From Proruminimicrobium sp964487915 (GTDB taxonomy: Bacteria > Elusimicrobiota > Endomicrobiia > Endomicrobiales > Endomicrobiaceae): DNA of 64,000 nucleotides. The notes under the pieces were generated by a model. It did not search any database. It worked only from the letters and a program-made list of their open reading frames with translations, and was not told where the DNA came from. The position numbers and the translations under genes are program-made. The stretch's first letter is position 1, and each line of letters opens with the position of its first letter. Below are positions 7,772 to 16,187 of this stretch, piece by piece. The stretch spans positions 124,001-188,000 of the forward strand of contig CAZASN010000001.1 in assembly GCA_964487915.1 (NCBI GenBank), read 5' to 3'.

Positions 7772-9244
7772 ATGGTTGATTTGGAACTTGCCAAAGAAAA
7801 AATATCGAAAAAAATGTATTCCGAAGCTTTGGAGTTGCTGACGGGATTGCGCAATAAATTTCCGGATGATGAAAATATTATTTTTCATTTGGCCAAATGT
7901 TATTTTTATTTGGGGCAGTATGCCGAAGCGTTGGATATTTTGCCGTCAGTGAAGCAAAATAAAAATTTTGATGTCTCTGAATTTATTGATGATTTAAACC
8001 GAAAAATAAAAGAAGAATGCAAAAAATCAAATGCCGCCGGTAATTATGAATATACTGCGCAAATTTTAGATAAATATTGTTCGTTTATTGATTGCAGAGG
8101 GATTGCGGAAGATTTATGCGATTCAATAGTAAAAAGTATGGAGGAATATAATTTTCACGGACAATATGATAATGCGTCGGTTTTATATAATAAATATCAC
8201 GGCAGATTTTCAAATGACGCTTTTTTTTCAAATAAAATGTTAAATGCCTATGAATTGGCGGCTCATAAAATCGTTTTGGAAAGCAAGCCAAGAAGCATAA
8301 TGCTGGTTTTAACAAATTCCTGCGATTTGGATTGTATTATGTGTTACCAGGATAAAAAAACAGTAAAAAATATTGATAAAAAAGTGGTTGATATTGTTCT
8401 TGATAATTTGCAGTATTTGGAAAAAATTGTATGGCAGGGCGGCGAAGTATTAATACTTCCGTATTTTAGAGAAATTTTATTGAAAACGATTGAATTCCCG
8501 AAGATTCATCAGATAATAACCACAAATTTTCAGAACGCAGGCGAAGAAATAATAGAGCTTATGACAAAAAACAATATACACCTTATAGTTTCAATAGACG
8601 GAGCCGCCAAAGAAACATATGAGAGAATAAGAATCGGCGCAAGTTTTGACAATTTGGAAAAGAATCTCAAAAAAATAAATAATTACATAATGAAATACAA
8701 AAGCAAGATGAGTTTGCAGATAAATTTTTTGGTAATGAAAAGCAATTATAAGGAAATACCGGATATTGTTGATTTTGCGTACAAATATAAATTTTCAATT
8801 GTTGTTTTTTTAAGATGCGTCACGGATAACGAAAATCTTAAAATCACGGAAGAATATGAAAAAGACATTGAAAATTATATAAAGCAGGCCGATATTAAAG
8901 CCCGGAAATATAATATTAAAATAATAGACGTGTTTTCTGAATTTAACGATGCTGTCTGTAACGGCCGAGAAACAGAAAATAAACAAACAGCCGCCGATAA
9001 AGGATTGTTTTGCCATTTGCCTTGGTATGAAATGACCGTACAGGAGGACAATGCGGTTAAACCTCACTGTACATGCGGATATGCGCGTTTAACAAATACG
9101 GATAAATATAACAATATTTATGATATTTGGAATAATGAAGTAATGCAGGAATACAGAAAACAGATTCTTAAATCGGACAACGGCAAATGTATAGATATAT
9201 GCAGACTGATGTCGTCTGATTACAGAAAAAATTTTAATAAATGA
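7772..9244 (+). CDS. TPR-radical SAM/SPASM protein
   Basis: This 490-residue protein starts with about 75 residues of TPR-like helices (SEALELLTGLRNKFPDDENIIFHLAK in part; YAEALDILPSV). A further helical linker leads to a radical SAM core with the CxxxCxxC cluster at Cys184, Cys188 and Cys191 (CDLDCIMC). A GGE-type SAM motif (WQGGEVLILP) and a C-terminal SPASM-like cysteine set (FCHLPWYE, HCTC, CIDIC) follow. Such enzymes usually modify peptides or act in cofactor or sugar chemistry; the substrate here is unknown. It sits 31 bp after pstB2 with an ACGGAG ribosome-binding site and no clear promoter, splitting phoU from the pst genes. A close paralogue lies at 10199. Confidence 0.85.
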   Translation: MVDLELAKEKISKKMYSEALELLTGLRNKFPDDENIIFHLAKCYFYLGQYAEALDILPSVKQNKNFDVSEFIDDLNRKIKEECKKSNAAGNYEYTAQILDKYCSFIDCRGIAEDLCDSIVKSMEEYNFHGQYDNASVLYNKYHGRFSNDAFFSNKMLNAYELAAHKIVLESKPRSIMLVLTNSCDLDCIMCYQDKKTVKNIDKKVVDIVLDNLQYLEKIVWQGGEVLILPYFREILLKTIEFPKIHQIITTNFQNAGEEIIELMTKNNIHLIVSIDGAAKETYERIRIGASFDNLEKNLKKINNYIMKYKSKMSLQINFLVMKSNYKEIPDIVDFAYKYKFSIVVFLRCVTDNENLKITEEYEKDIENYIKQADIKARKYNIKIIDVFSEFNDAVCNGRETENKQTAADKGLFCHLPWYEMTVQEDNAVKPHCTCGYARLTNTDKYNNIYDIWNNEVMQEYRKQILKSDNGKCIDICRLMSSDYRKNFNK

Positions 9245-9259
9245 ATTTAAACATAAATG

Positions 9260-9288
9260 TTGTTTGAATTTATGCGAAATGCTACAAT
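9260..9288 (+). promoter_or_regulatory. Promoter for phoU (extended -10)
   Basis: TTGTTT (9260-9265) is followed after 17 bp by TACAAT (9283-9288), preceded by TG at 9280-9281, giving an extended -10 element. It lies in the gap between the radical SAM gene and phoU, so phoU can be expressed apart from the pst genes. Confidence 0.55.
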
Positions 9289-9326
9289 AATGACGTTTTT
9301 ATAAGATAGCTGTTTTAGGGGGAGAA

Positions 9327-9992
9327 ATGAGACATTTTGATATGGAAATGACGGAATTAAAGAAAAAACTTGTTGATATGGCGAGTTCAGTCCAGCAGAT
9401 GATAAAAATTTCTATAGACGTTGTCGTCAAAAGAGACAAAGAATTGTCAAAAGAGGTTTTCTCTATTGAAAGGGAAGTTAATCTTGACGAAATAGTTATA
9501 GACGATACGTGTTTAAAACTGATAGCGTTAAACCAGCCGGTAGGTTCGGATTTAAGATTTATTACTTCGGCTATGAGAATTAACAGCGATTTGGAAAGAA
9601 TGGGCGATGAAGCGGTTAATATATGCGAAACCGGGCTTGAATTGTTGGAATATCCCGAACTAAAACCGTTGATTGACATACCTAAAATGGTAGTGCTTGT
9701 TACGGAAATGGTTAAAGAAAGCATAGAATCTTTTAATTTAAGCGATGCTGAACTTGCGCAAAAAGTTTTGGAAAAAGATGACGCTGTTGATGAAATAAAA
9801 AGAACGATATTTAAAGATTTAATGGAATATATGATTTGCACAAGCGACAGAACGACAATTATCAGAGCGATGGATTTGATATTTATTGCAAGAAGGCTTG
9901 AAAGACTCGGAGATCATGCCACAAATATATGCGAAGACGTAATATTTATGGTTAACGGCAAAGATATAAGACATAATAACAGATCAAATTAA
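9327..9992 (+). CDS. phoU: Phosphate-signalling regulator PhoU
   Basis: This 221-residue all-helical protein is made of two PhoU three-helix bundles. Each contains the metal-binding signature: DLERMGDEAVNICE in the first half (near 91-104) and RRLERLGDHATNICED in the second (near 190-205). PhoU senses or relays the state of the Pst transporter and restrains phosphate uptake and two-component signalling. The start is fixed by the strong AGGGGGAG ribosome-binding site just upstream. It normally follows pstB directly; here a radical SAM gene intervenes and phoU has its own promoter. No PhoR/PhoB pair is in the window. Confidence 0.95.
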   Translation: MRHFDMEMTELKKKLVDMASSVQQMIKISIDVVVKRDKELSKEVFSIEREVNLDEIVIDDTCLKLIALNQPVGSDLRFITSAMRINSDLERMGDEAVNICETGLELLEYPELKPLIDIPKMVVLVTEMVKESIESFNLSDAELAQKVLEKDDAVDEIKRTIFKDLMEYMICTSDRTTIIRAMDLIFIARRLERLGDHATNICEDVIFMVNGKDIRHNNRSN

Positions 9993-10002
9993 ACTTAGTT
10001 AG

Positions 10003-10032
10003 TTGCGCGGTTTTACCATAATATGGTATAAT
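10003..10032 (+). promoter_or_regulatory. Promoter for tRNA-Leu (extended -10)
   Basis: TGGTATAAT (10024-10032) is a perfect extended -10 element. A weak -35 TTGCGC lies at 10003-10008. The -10 overlaps the right arm of a short palindrome, TACCAT-aat-ATGGTA (10014-10028). A second TATAAT at 10044-10049 is nearer the tRNA. Confidence 0.55.
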
Positions 10033-10077
10033 TGCCGAGCATTTATAATACATACTGTCCGGTATGTTCATGGAAAT

Positions 10078-10163
10078 GGGTGGATGGCGGAACTGGCAGA
10101 CGCACAGGACTTAAAATCCTGAGGCTCGCAAGAGCCGTGAGGGTTCGATTCCCTCTCTACCCA
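10078..10163 (+). tRNA. tRNA-Leu (anticodon UAA)
   Basis: This 86-base class II tRNA has an acceptor stem GGGTGGA pairing with TCTACCC (one G-T wobble) and discriminator A at 10163. The anticodon loop is CTTAAAA with anticodon TAA at 10112-10114. A long variable arm (GGCTCGCAAGAGCC) and a GGTTCGATTCC T-arm complete it. The CCA end is not encoded. It reads UUA/UUG, which should be heavily used in this AT-rich genome. A T-run just after it may help termination. Confidence 0.95.
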
Positions 10164-10198
10164 TTGTTTTTTTGGTAAAATTTTAATTAGCAGATAGC

Positions 10199-11413
10199 AT
10201 GAAAAAAAATAAACCGGTTTTTACATCAGAAGAAAAACTAAACTGCGATGTTTTGAATCTCAATCTCCAAGAAGCAAAATACATTATAGATTCTATGCAA
10301 ATTCATAATTATAACTGTGATTATGATGAAACAATCAAAATATATAATAAATACAGCAGTATTTTTTCTAAAGATATATTTTTGTCTAATAAAATGTTAA
10401 ATGAATATGAACTTGCGACTCATAAAATTTTATTGGAAAGCAAGCCCAGAAGTATAATGATAGTTCTTACGAATACGTGTGATTTGAACTGTATCATGTG
10501 TTATCAGGACAGGCGAAATATTAAAAATATCAGCGAAAAACTTGTTAATATAGTCTTGGATAATTTAAAATATTTTGAAAAATTAATATGGCAGGGCGGA
10601 GAAGTTTTGATATTGCCTTATTTTAAAAACATATTGAAAAAAACAATAAATTATCCGAATATACATCAGGTAATAATTACCAATTTTCAAAACGTCAGCG
10701 ATGAAATAATAGAATTGATCGCAAGAAATAAAATAGAATTAATAGTATCTGTTGACGGGACGACAAAAGAAACATATGAAAAAATAAGAGTCGGGGCCAG
10801 TTTTGACAAACTTGAAAAAAATTTAGAAAAACTAAAAGAAAACATAATTCAATACGGTAATAAAGTCAGTTTGCGTATTAATTTTGTAATAATGAAAGAC
10901 AATTACAAAGAGATACCCGGTATAATAGATTTTGCATACAGATATAATTTCATAATGGTTGCTTTTTTAAGATGTGTGACTGAAGATGAAAATATTAAAA
11001 TAACAAAAGAATATGAAGAAGACGTTGAATCGTATATAAAACTGGCAAAAGAAAAAGCCGATAAATATAATATTATAGTTACTAATACATTTTCAGAATT
11101 TAATGATAATACCTGTGAAGATAAGGTTAAAAGTTATATTGAAAGCTCAGATAAAGAGAAGAAAGGATTATTTTGCCATTTGCCGTGGTATGAACTGCTG
11201 ATACAGGAAGACAATACTGTAAAACCTCATTGCGGTTGCGTGCAGGGGTCTCCTTTTATAAATGTTGATGATTGTGATAATATTGATGATTTGTGGAATA
11301 ATGCGGAAATGCAAAAATACAGAACTAAAATGCTTAACTCCGAGTGCGGGCGGTCTATTTATGAATGCAAATTAATGTTATCATATGATACAAGAAAAAG
11401 ATTTAATAAATAG
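10199..11413 (+). CDS. Radical SAM/SPASM protein, paralogue of the 7772 gene
   Basis: This 404-residue protein is clearly a duplicate of the 7772-9244 product from about residue 55 onward: the same KMLNEYELATHKI lead-in, cluster CDLNCIMC (Cys94, Cys98, Cys101), WQGGEVLILP, VSVDGTTKETYEKIR and C-terminal FCHLPWYELL, HCGC and SIYEC cysteine groups. It lacks the N-terminal TPR section of its sister. The substrate is unknown. It follows tRNA-Leu with a 35-bp gap and no convincing ribosome-binding site. Codon use is slightly more AT-rich than in the phoU region. Two paralogues bracketing phoU and a tRNA suggest local duplication followed by insertion or rearrangement. Confidence 0.82.
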   Translation: MKKNKPVFTSEEKLNCDVLNLNLQEAKYIIDSMQIHNYNCDYDETIKIYNKYSSIFSKDIFLSNKMLNEYELATHKILLESKPRSIMIVLTNTCDLNCIMCYQDRRNIKNISEKLVNIVLDNLKYFEKLIWQGGEVLILPYFKNILKKTINYPNIHQVIITNFQNVSDEIIELIARNKIELIVSVDGTTKETYEKIRVGASFDKLEKNLEKLKENIIQYGNKVSLRINFVIMKDNYKEIPGIIDFAYRYNFIMVAFLRCVTEDENIKITKEYEEDVESYIKLAKEKADKYNIIVTNTFSEFNDNTCEDKVKSYIESSDKEKKGLFCHLPWYELLIQEDNTVKPHCGCVQGSPFINVDDCDNIDDLWNNAEMQKYRTKMLNSECGRSIYECKLMLSYDTRKRFNK

Positions 11414-11417
11414 GTTG

Positions 11418-11446
11418 TTGTCAGACAAAAAAATATTATTTAATAT
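11418..11446 (+). promoter_or_regulatory. Possible promoter for the ParB-fold gene
   Basis: TTGTCA (11418-11423) and TAATAT (11441-11446) are separated by 17 bp, 15 bp upstream of the start at 11462. An AAAGGA ribosome-binding site follows. Matches are moderate (five and four of six). Confidence 0.4.
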
Positions 11447-11461
11447 ATTAAAAGGATAAAA

Positions 11462-12304
11462 ATGAAAAATAATAATTTAGTTGATTTTTCTTCAATAGAA
11501 AAAAACTTCAACGCGTATACGCTGAAAAATAAAGGCGTGCATGCCATTGAAATAGATAAAATAGTCGGCAGTTTGGGCAGATATTTTGATTTTACCGAAA
11601 ATCTGCTGCCGAAAAGAGATTCCGTAACCGCCAGATACAACGATATTAAAAGCATAATGGAAAGCGGAGGCATACTGCCTCCGATTCAGGTTTATCAGGT
11701 TCTTGATAATTATTTTGTTATAGACGGGCACCACAGGCTTGCCGTCGCAAAAAATGAACTAAAAGCCAAATACATAGACGCTGAAGTTATAGAAGTAAGG
11801 TTTAAATTTGAGCTTTCAAGCGATAAAAAATATACGTTTGACACGGAACACACTAAACAATTTTTAATCAAGCTTGAAGAAGACGCTTTTCAAAAGTCTA
11901 CTTTATTGAATAATGATATACTCATACAGCCTATAAAAGTTACCGAATTAAAAAGTTATACAAGGCTTAACGAAGAAATAATAGAATTTCAAAAAACCCA
12001 TAATAAAGGCGAGCTTGCAAAAAAGCATATAGTGTTTTCTTCTTTAAAATGGTATGCCCAAAGATTTCTTCCGGCGGTAAAAATTATGGAAGAAGCAAAA
12101 ATACTGTCAAAATTCCACGACAGAACTTACGCCGATTTGTACGTTTGGATTCAAAAACATAAATATTATTTAAGCCAGGAAGCCGGATACGACGTAGGTT
12201 TTGATTTTACCGCGCAGGATTTTACCGAAAAATTTAAAAATAAAAAATTTTTTGATATTTTCCCGTCAATATTTACCGATATTTTAAAACATCTTGTTAA
12301 ATAA
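11462..12304 (+). CDS. ParB N-terminal-fold protein, function unknown
   Basis: The 280-residue product contains a ParB/sulfiredoxin-like segment at about residues 35-105. SIMESGGILPPIQVYQ corresponds to the ParB box I region, and VIDGHHRLAVAKN contains the GHHR motif used for nucleotide binding in this fold. The rest is helical and unrelated to the DNA-binding part of chromosome-partitioning ParB. No parA is adjacent. Proteins of this kind often act as stand-alone nucleotide-binding or kinase-like regulators; I cannot assign a role. A good AAAGGA ribosome-binding site supports the start. Confidence 0.65.
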   Translation: MKNNNLVDFSSIEKNFNAYTLKNKGVHAIEIDKIVGSLGRYFDFTENLLPKRDSVTARYNDIKSIMESGGILPPIQVYQVLDNYFVIDGHHRLAVAKNELKAKYIDAEVIEVRFKFELSSDKKYTFDTEHTKQFLIKLEEDAFQKSTLLNNDILIQPIKVTELKSYTRLNEEIIEFQKTHNKGELAKKHIVFSSLKWYAQRFLPAVKIMEEAKILSKFHDRTYADLYVWIQKHKYYLSQEAGYDVGFDFTAQDFTEKFKNKKFFDIFPSIFTDILKHLVK

Positions 12305-12371
12305 GTATTGCTTGGATTTGCGGTTTTCGTTTGCCGTGTTATTCTTAAAAGTTTCCGCTTAAAGGGTTTGT

Positions 12372-13094
12372 ATGAAAATTCTTGCTGTTTCTGACAAAGA
12401 TGATTCAAAACTGCAGGCTTGTATCCTTCAAAATATGAAATTTTTGCAGGATATAGACGTTATTGTATCGTGCGGCGATATTTCCAGCCAATATCTTGAA
12501 TTTCTTGTTGACAGTTTAAAAAAGCCGCTGTTTTTCGTCAGAGGGAACCACCAGACGTTCTATCCTTCGGATCATAAAGGCTATCTTGAAAAATTTATTT
12601 CCGATATATATGATACGGATAAACATTTTAATTTCGGCGGGATTAATCTTCACGCAAGGGCTGAAATATTCAAAGATTATATTTTTATAGGATTTGAAGG
12701 CTCAATGAAATATAATAAAGGGTCTTTCCAGTATACCCAGCACGAAATGACGAAAATAGTAAAAAAAATGGAAAACACAATATATTTTATGCAGATGAAA
12801 GATTTGATTTTGAGAAGAAAAAAAAGAAAAATTATAGTTGTGTCGCATGCTCCGTTAGCGGGAATACACGACCAGAAAGATTTATGCCATCAGGGTTTTG
12901 CAAGATTTAAAAATTTTTTAAATAAATTCAAACCTATTGTCTGGCTTCACGGGCACATACATTTTAACGACCAGAGAAACGCCCAAATTACCAGATTTGA
13001 CGAAACTCTTGTGGTAAACACTTACGGATTTCATGTTATAAACATAGAGAACGGCAAAGTTGACGTTATATCAAACGCCAAAAATCTTCTGTAA
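12372..13094 (+). CDS. Calcineurin-like metallophosphoesterase
   Basis: This 240-residue protein has the metallophosphoesterase motif order: VSCGDIS (GD), FVRGNHQ (GNH), VVSHAPL (H) and LHGHIH (GHxH). The first block, normally DxH, reads SDKDDSKL, so the usual histidine ligand of metal 1 is missing. This occurs in some subfamilies that still bind metal, so activity is plausible but unproven. The natural substrate is unknown. It begins after a 67-bp gap with AAAGGG as ribosome-binding site and ends 36 bp before the UDP-sugar dehydrogenase gene. Confidence 0.82.
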   Translation: MKILAVSDKDDSKLQACILQNMKFLQDIDVIVSCGDISSQYLEFLVDSLKKPLFFVRGNHQTFYPSDHKGYLEKFISDIYDTDKHFNFGGINLHARAEIFKDYIFIGFEGSMKYNKGSFQYTQHEMTKIVKKMENTIYFMQMKDLILRRKKRKIIVVSHAPLAGIHDQKDLCHQGFARFKNFLNKFKPIVWLHGHIHFNDQRNAQITRFDETLVVNTYGFHVINIENGKVDVISNAKNLL

Positions 13095-13130
13095 ATATGT
13101 ATAATATCTGAAAAAAGGAAAAAATAATAA

Positions 13131-14444
13131 ATGCGAGTCGGGATTATAGGAACTGGATATGTAGGTTTGCCTACGGGGTTAGGTCTTGCGGAATTGGGAC
13201 ATAACGTAATATGCGCGGATAAGAATGAAATCAAAGTAAATATGCTTAATCAGGGTAAAATTACTCTGTACGAAAAAAATTCGCAAAACCTTCTTCTTAA
13301 AAATATAAAATCAAAAAGAATACGTTTTACGGCTTCCATTGAAGAATGCATAAAGAAATCGGATGTGATAATAATAGCGGTGGGAACTCCTATCGTTGAC
13401 GCCGATATAAATATGTCGGATATGAGAGATGTTTTTGATGTTATAAAAAAAACGGCTCTTTATTTGAATAAATATAAATTAATAGCCCTAAAATCTACCG
13501 TTGCCGTAGGAACATGCGATAAGGCCGAAAATTTAATAAAAAAATTAAATCGTAAGGCCGATTTTGATATCGTTTCGCTTCCCGAATTTTTACGGGAAGG
13601 GTTTGCCGTCGCAGATTTTTTCAATCCTGACCGCATAATTGCCGGCGTCGGAAGTTCAAAAGCAAAAAAAATTATAACAAAACTGTATAAACCTCTTTTA
13701 AATAAAACCAAGATTTTATTTGTTAACAGACAATCAAGCGAATTGATAAAATATGCATCTAATTCCTTTTTGGCGGTAAAAGTTGCTTTTATCAATGAAA
13801 TAGCCAATTTTTGCGAAAAAACAAACGCGGATATAAATGAAGTTTCACGCGGAATAGGATTGGACAGCCGAATAGGCGGTAAATTTTTAAATCCGGGTCC
13901 CGGCTACGGCGGAAGCTGTTTTCCGAAAGATACAAAATCTTTGGCGGCTATGGCGAATACGTTTAATCTTGATATGCCTTTGATAAAAACCGTTATCAGA
14001 GAAAACGCCGGCCGTAAAAAACAGATAAGCATGAGAATTTTGGAATCGGTAAAAAATATTAAAAATCCGAAAATAGCGATTTTAGGGCTTGCTTTTAAAG
14101 CAGGTACCGACGACTGCCGTGAAAGTCCGGCTATAGATATTATTGATGAATTATTAAAATATAACGTCAGCATAAGCGCTTATGACCCGCAGGCCGCAAA
14201 TACATGCCGTAAAATATTGGGCGATAAAATTCAGTATGCCGGTACGCTTTATGATGCGGTTAAAAACGCCGATATTGCCGTTATATTGACGGAATGGGAA
14301 CAGTTTAAAGAAATGGATTTAAAAAAAGTTTCAAAACTTATGAAACATAAAAATATTTTTGACTGCCGAAATATACTGGATTTAAAAAAAGTTAAAAAAC
14401 ATAATTTTAAATATGAATGTATAGGGGGTAAAAATAAATGTTAA
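13131..14444 (+). CDS. UDP-glucose/GDP-mannose 6-dehydrogenase family protein
   Basis: This 437-residue NAD-dependent sugar-nucleotide dehydrogenase opens with a Rossmann motif GTGYVGLPTGLGLAELG. The middle domain has the catalytic cysteine in PGYGGSCFPKDTKSL (Cys263). The C-terminal domain has the GLAFKAGTDDCRESPA substrate-binding stretch and DCRNIL near the end. It would oxidise UDP-glucose (or a related sugar nucleotide) to the uronic acid, a precursor for acidic surface polysaccharide, fitting the glycosyltransferases that follow. Which sugar is used cannot be told from sequence alone. A TATAAT at 13100-13105 and an AAAGGA ribosome-binding site precede it. Confidence 0.92.
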   Translation: MRVGIIGTGYVGLPTGLGLAELGHNVICADKNEIKVNMLNQGKITLYEKNSQNLLLKNIKSKRIRFTASIEECIKKSDVIIIAVGTPIVDADINMSDMRDVFDVIKKTALYLNKYKLIALKSTVAVGTCDKAENLIKKLNRKADFDIVSLPEFLREGFAVADFFNPDRIIAGVGSSKAKKIITKLYKPLLNKTKILFVNRQSSELIKYASNSFLAVKVAFINEIANFCEKTNADINEVSRGIGLDSRIGGKFLNPGPGYGGSCFPKDTKSLAAMANTFNLDMPLIKTVIRENAGRKKQISMRILESVKNIKNPKIAILGLAFKAGTDDCRESPAIDIIDELLKYNVSISAYDPQAANTCRKILGDKIQYAGTLYDAVKNADIAVILTEWEQFKEMDLKKVSKLMKHKNIFDCRNILDLKKVKKHNFKYECIGGKNKC

Positions 14445-15199
14445 ATTTTAAAAGAATTTTAATTTTAATGTTTGTTATAACATGCGCCGTTTCCGTTTAT
14501 GCGGGGGCTCCTTATGAAATAAGATATAACGGCAAACTTAAAACATACGGCAGCGATGCAAACGGCTCAAAAAATATGAATTTTTTGATTTTTGACGGTT
14601 TAACGGGCGGTGCGTTATTGTGGCAGTCCGGCAGTCAATCCGTATCTGTCTCAAGCGGTATTTTTTCTTATGTAATGCAGCCGTCAAACGTGAATTGGCA
14701 GGTTAAAGATTGTTATCTTGAAGTCGTAATAGATGGGAAGGTAATGACTCCCAGAGAAAAACTTACGTCGGTTCCCTATGCAATTCATGCCGATAACGGT
14801 CTTGTTAAAGGGATGATTATAATGTGGTACGGAGAAGAATCTGCAATTCCAGACGGCTGGGCGTTATGCGACGGACAAGTGCATAACGGCGTTCAAACGC
14901 CGGATTTAAGAGACAGATTTGTAGTAGGAGCCGGCAGCAGTTATAATTTAAATGCTACGGGCGGAGAAGCAACACATACATTAACAATAGATGAAATGCC
15001 TAGTCATAGTCATAGATTTTGGAGAAAAGAAACAGGAGGTTCTTATGGTGATGGATCTGGGACTAATTATAGTGCTCAAACAGGTCAATATTCAGATGAA
15101 TGGATAGGCGCAAAAACAATAGAAAATACTGGTAGTTCTCATCCACATAATAATATGCCACCATATTATGCTCTATATTATATTATGAGAGTAAAATAA
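14438..15199 (+). CDS. Exported protein with phage tail-collar (MdpB-like) C-terminus
   Basis: The 253-residue protein has a signal peptide (cleavage likely after VYAGA, near 24). A beta-rich N-terminal domain of about 100 residues ends in PREKLTSVPYAIHA. A tail-collar module follows: GWALCDGQ, TPDLRDRFVVGAG, GGEATHTLTIDEMPSHSH and the terminal NMPPYYALYYIMRVK. This module is best known from tail fibres and microcystin-dependent proteins. Here it is exported, and no phage gene is nearby, so a surface-exposed or adhesin-like role is more likely. The start overlaps the dehydrogenase stop by 7 bp (ribosome-binding site GGGGGT). Codon use changes to a more AT-rich style from about 15000 on. Confidence 0.8.
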   Translation: MLNFKRILILMFVITCAVSVYAGAPYEIRYNGKLKTYGSDANGSKNMNFLIFDGLTGGALLWQSGSQSVSVSSGIFSYVMQPSNVNWQVKDCYLEVVIDGKVMTPREKLTSVPYAIHADNGLVKGMIIMWYGEESAIPDGWALCDGQVHNGVQTPDLRDRFVVGAGSSYNLNATGGEATHTLTIDEMPSHSHRFWRKETGGSYGDGSGTNYSAQTGQYSDEWIGAKTIENTGSSHPHNNMPPYYALYYIMRVK

Positions 15200-15202
15200 A
15201 AT

Positions 15203-16177
15203 ATGCCGATAATTTCAATCATAATTCCCGTATATAATTCTGAAAAATATTTAAAACAATGTTTAGACAGCGTTTTAAATCAGACTTTTCCGGATTTTGA
15301 ATGTATTTGCATTAATGACGGTTCCACTGATAAATCATTGTCAATTTTACAAGAATATGCAAACAAAGATAAAAGATTTAAGATTATTGATAAAAAAAAT
15401 GAAGGCGTTTCAATTGCTCGTAATACCGGTATTGAAAATGCTTTTGGGGAATATATAACATTTATAGATTCCGATGATTGGGTTGAAAATAATTTATTAG
15501 AAAGATTGTATTCAGTAGCGGTAGTTGAAAAGGCAGATATCGTATCATGTAATTGGAAATTTTATTTTAATAGCAAAAATAAATTTGAAACTGCAAGAGT
15601 AAGACAACTGGATATTATAAATGACAAAGATGATAATGCCAAAAAATTATATAAAGGCTATCACGGCGCTTATGTTTGGCGTAAATTATATAAAACAAAC
15701 ATTATTAAAGATAATAATATTTGTTTTTATGAAGGCAGAATTTCTGAAGATGGCCCCTTTTCTGGATTAGTTTATTTGTATATAAATAAATTTGTTTTTA
15801 TTTATGATGAATTATATTTACACAGAAAACAAATAATAAGTTTAACAAACAATAGTCAAAAATCATATATAGATGCTTTTGAAAATTGTATTACATTAAC
15901 AAAAGAACTTGATAATAGAAAAATTAATGGCAAAAATATAAACAAGTTTTTAATAAATACATTTATTTATAAGATAGGCAAATTGGCAAAAGATGTTCCT
16001 GAGAACGAAAAGCAGAAATTAATGCCGTTGGTTTTTGAGCATATGTTATATCTGAAAGAAGTTGCAAAGAATATAAATATGTTTTATAAATTAAAAGTGA
16101 AATTTATTTTATATATGATTAATAAATTCGGTATAAAAAGTTTTGTAATATTTAGAATGTTGAAAAATATAATTTGA
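15203..16177 (+). CDS. GT2 family glycosyltransferase
   Basis: This 324-residue cytoplasmic glycosyltransferase has the GT-A fold. The N-terminus ISIIIPVYNSEKYLKQCLDSVL is the nucleotide-sugar-binding start of GT2 enzymes, NDGSTDKS follows, and the metal-binding DSDD motif is at 89-92 with GEYITFIDSDDW around it. The C-terminal third is helical and probably membrane-associated. It starts 3 bp after the tail-collar gene. It is clearly more AT-rich than the dehydrogenase gene, a sign that this part of the cluster may have been acquired separately. The sugar and acceptor cannot be assigned. Confidence 0.9.
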   Translation: MPIISIIIPVYNSEKYLKQCLDSVLNQTFPDFECICINDGSTDKSLSILQEYANKDKRFKIIDKKNEGVSIARNTGIENAFGEYITFIDSDDWVENNLLERLYSVAVVEKADIVSCNWKFYFNSKNKFETARVRQLDIINDKDDNAKKLYKGYHGAYVWRKLYKTNIIKDNNICFYEGRISEDGPFSGLVYLYINKFVFIYDELYLHRKQIISLTNNSQKSYIDAFENCITLTKELDNRKINGKNINKFLINTFIYKIGKLAKDVPENEKQKLMPLVFEHMLYLKEVAKNINMFYKLKVKFILYMINKFGIKSFVIFRMLKNII

Positions 16178-16187
16178 GAGTCTAAAA

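Noticed and set aside
10078..11413. Integrative element at tRNA-Leu
   Set aside because: No integrase and no repeat of the tRNA 3' end was seen downstream.
14438..15199. Prophage remnant
   Set aside because: Only one collar domain is present, behind a signal peptide; no capsid, terminase, integrase or lysis genes are nearby.
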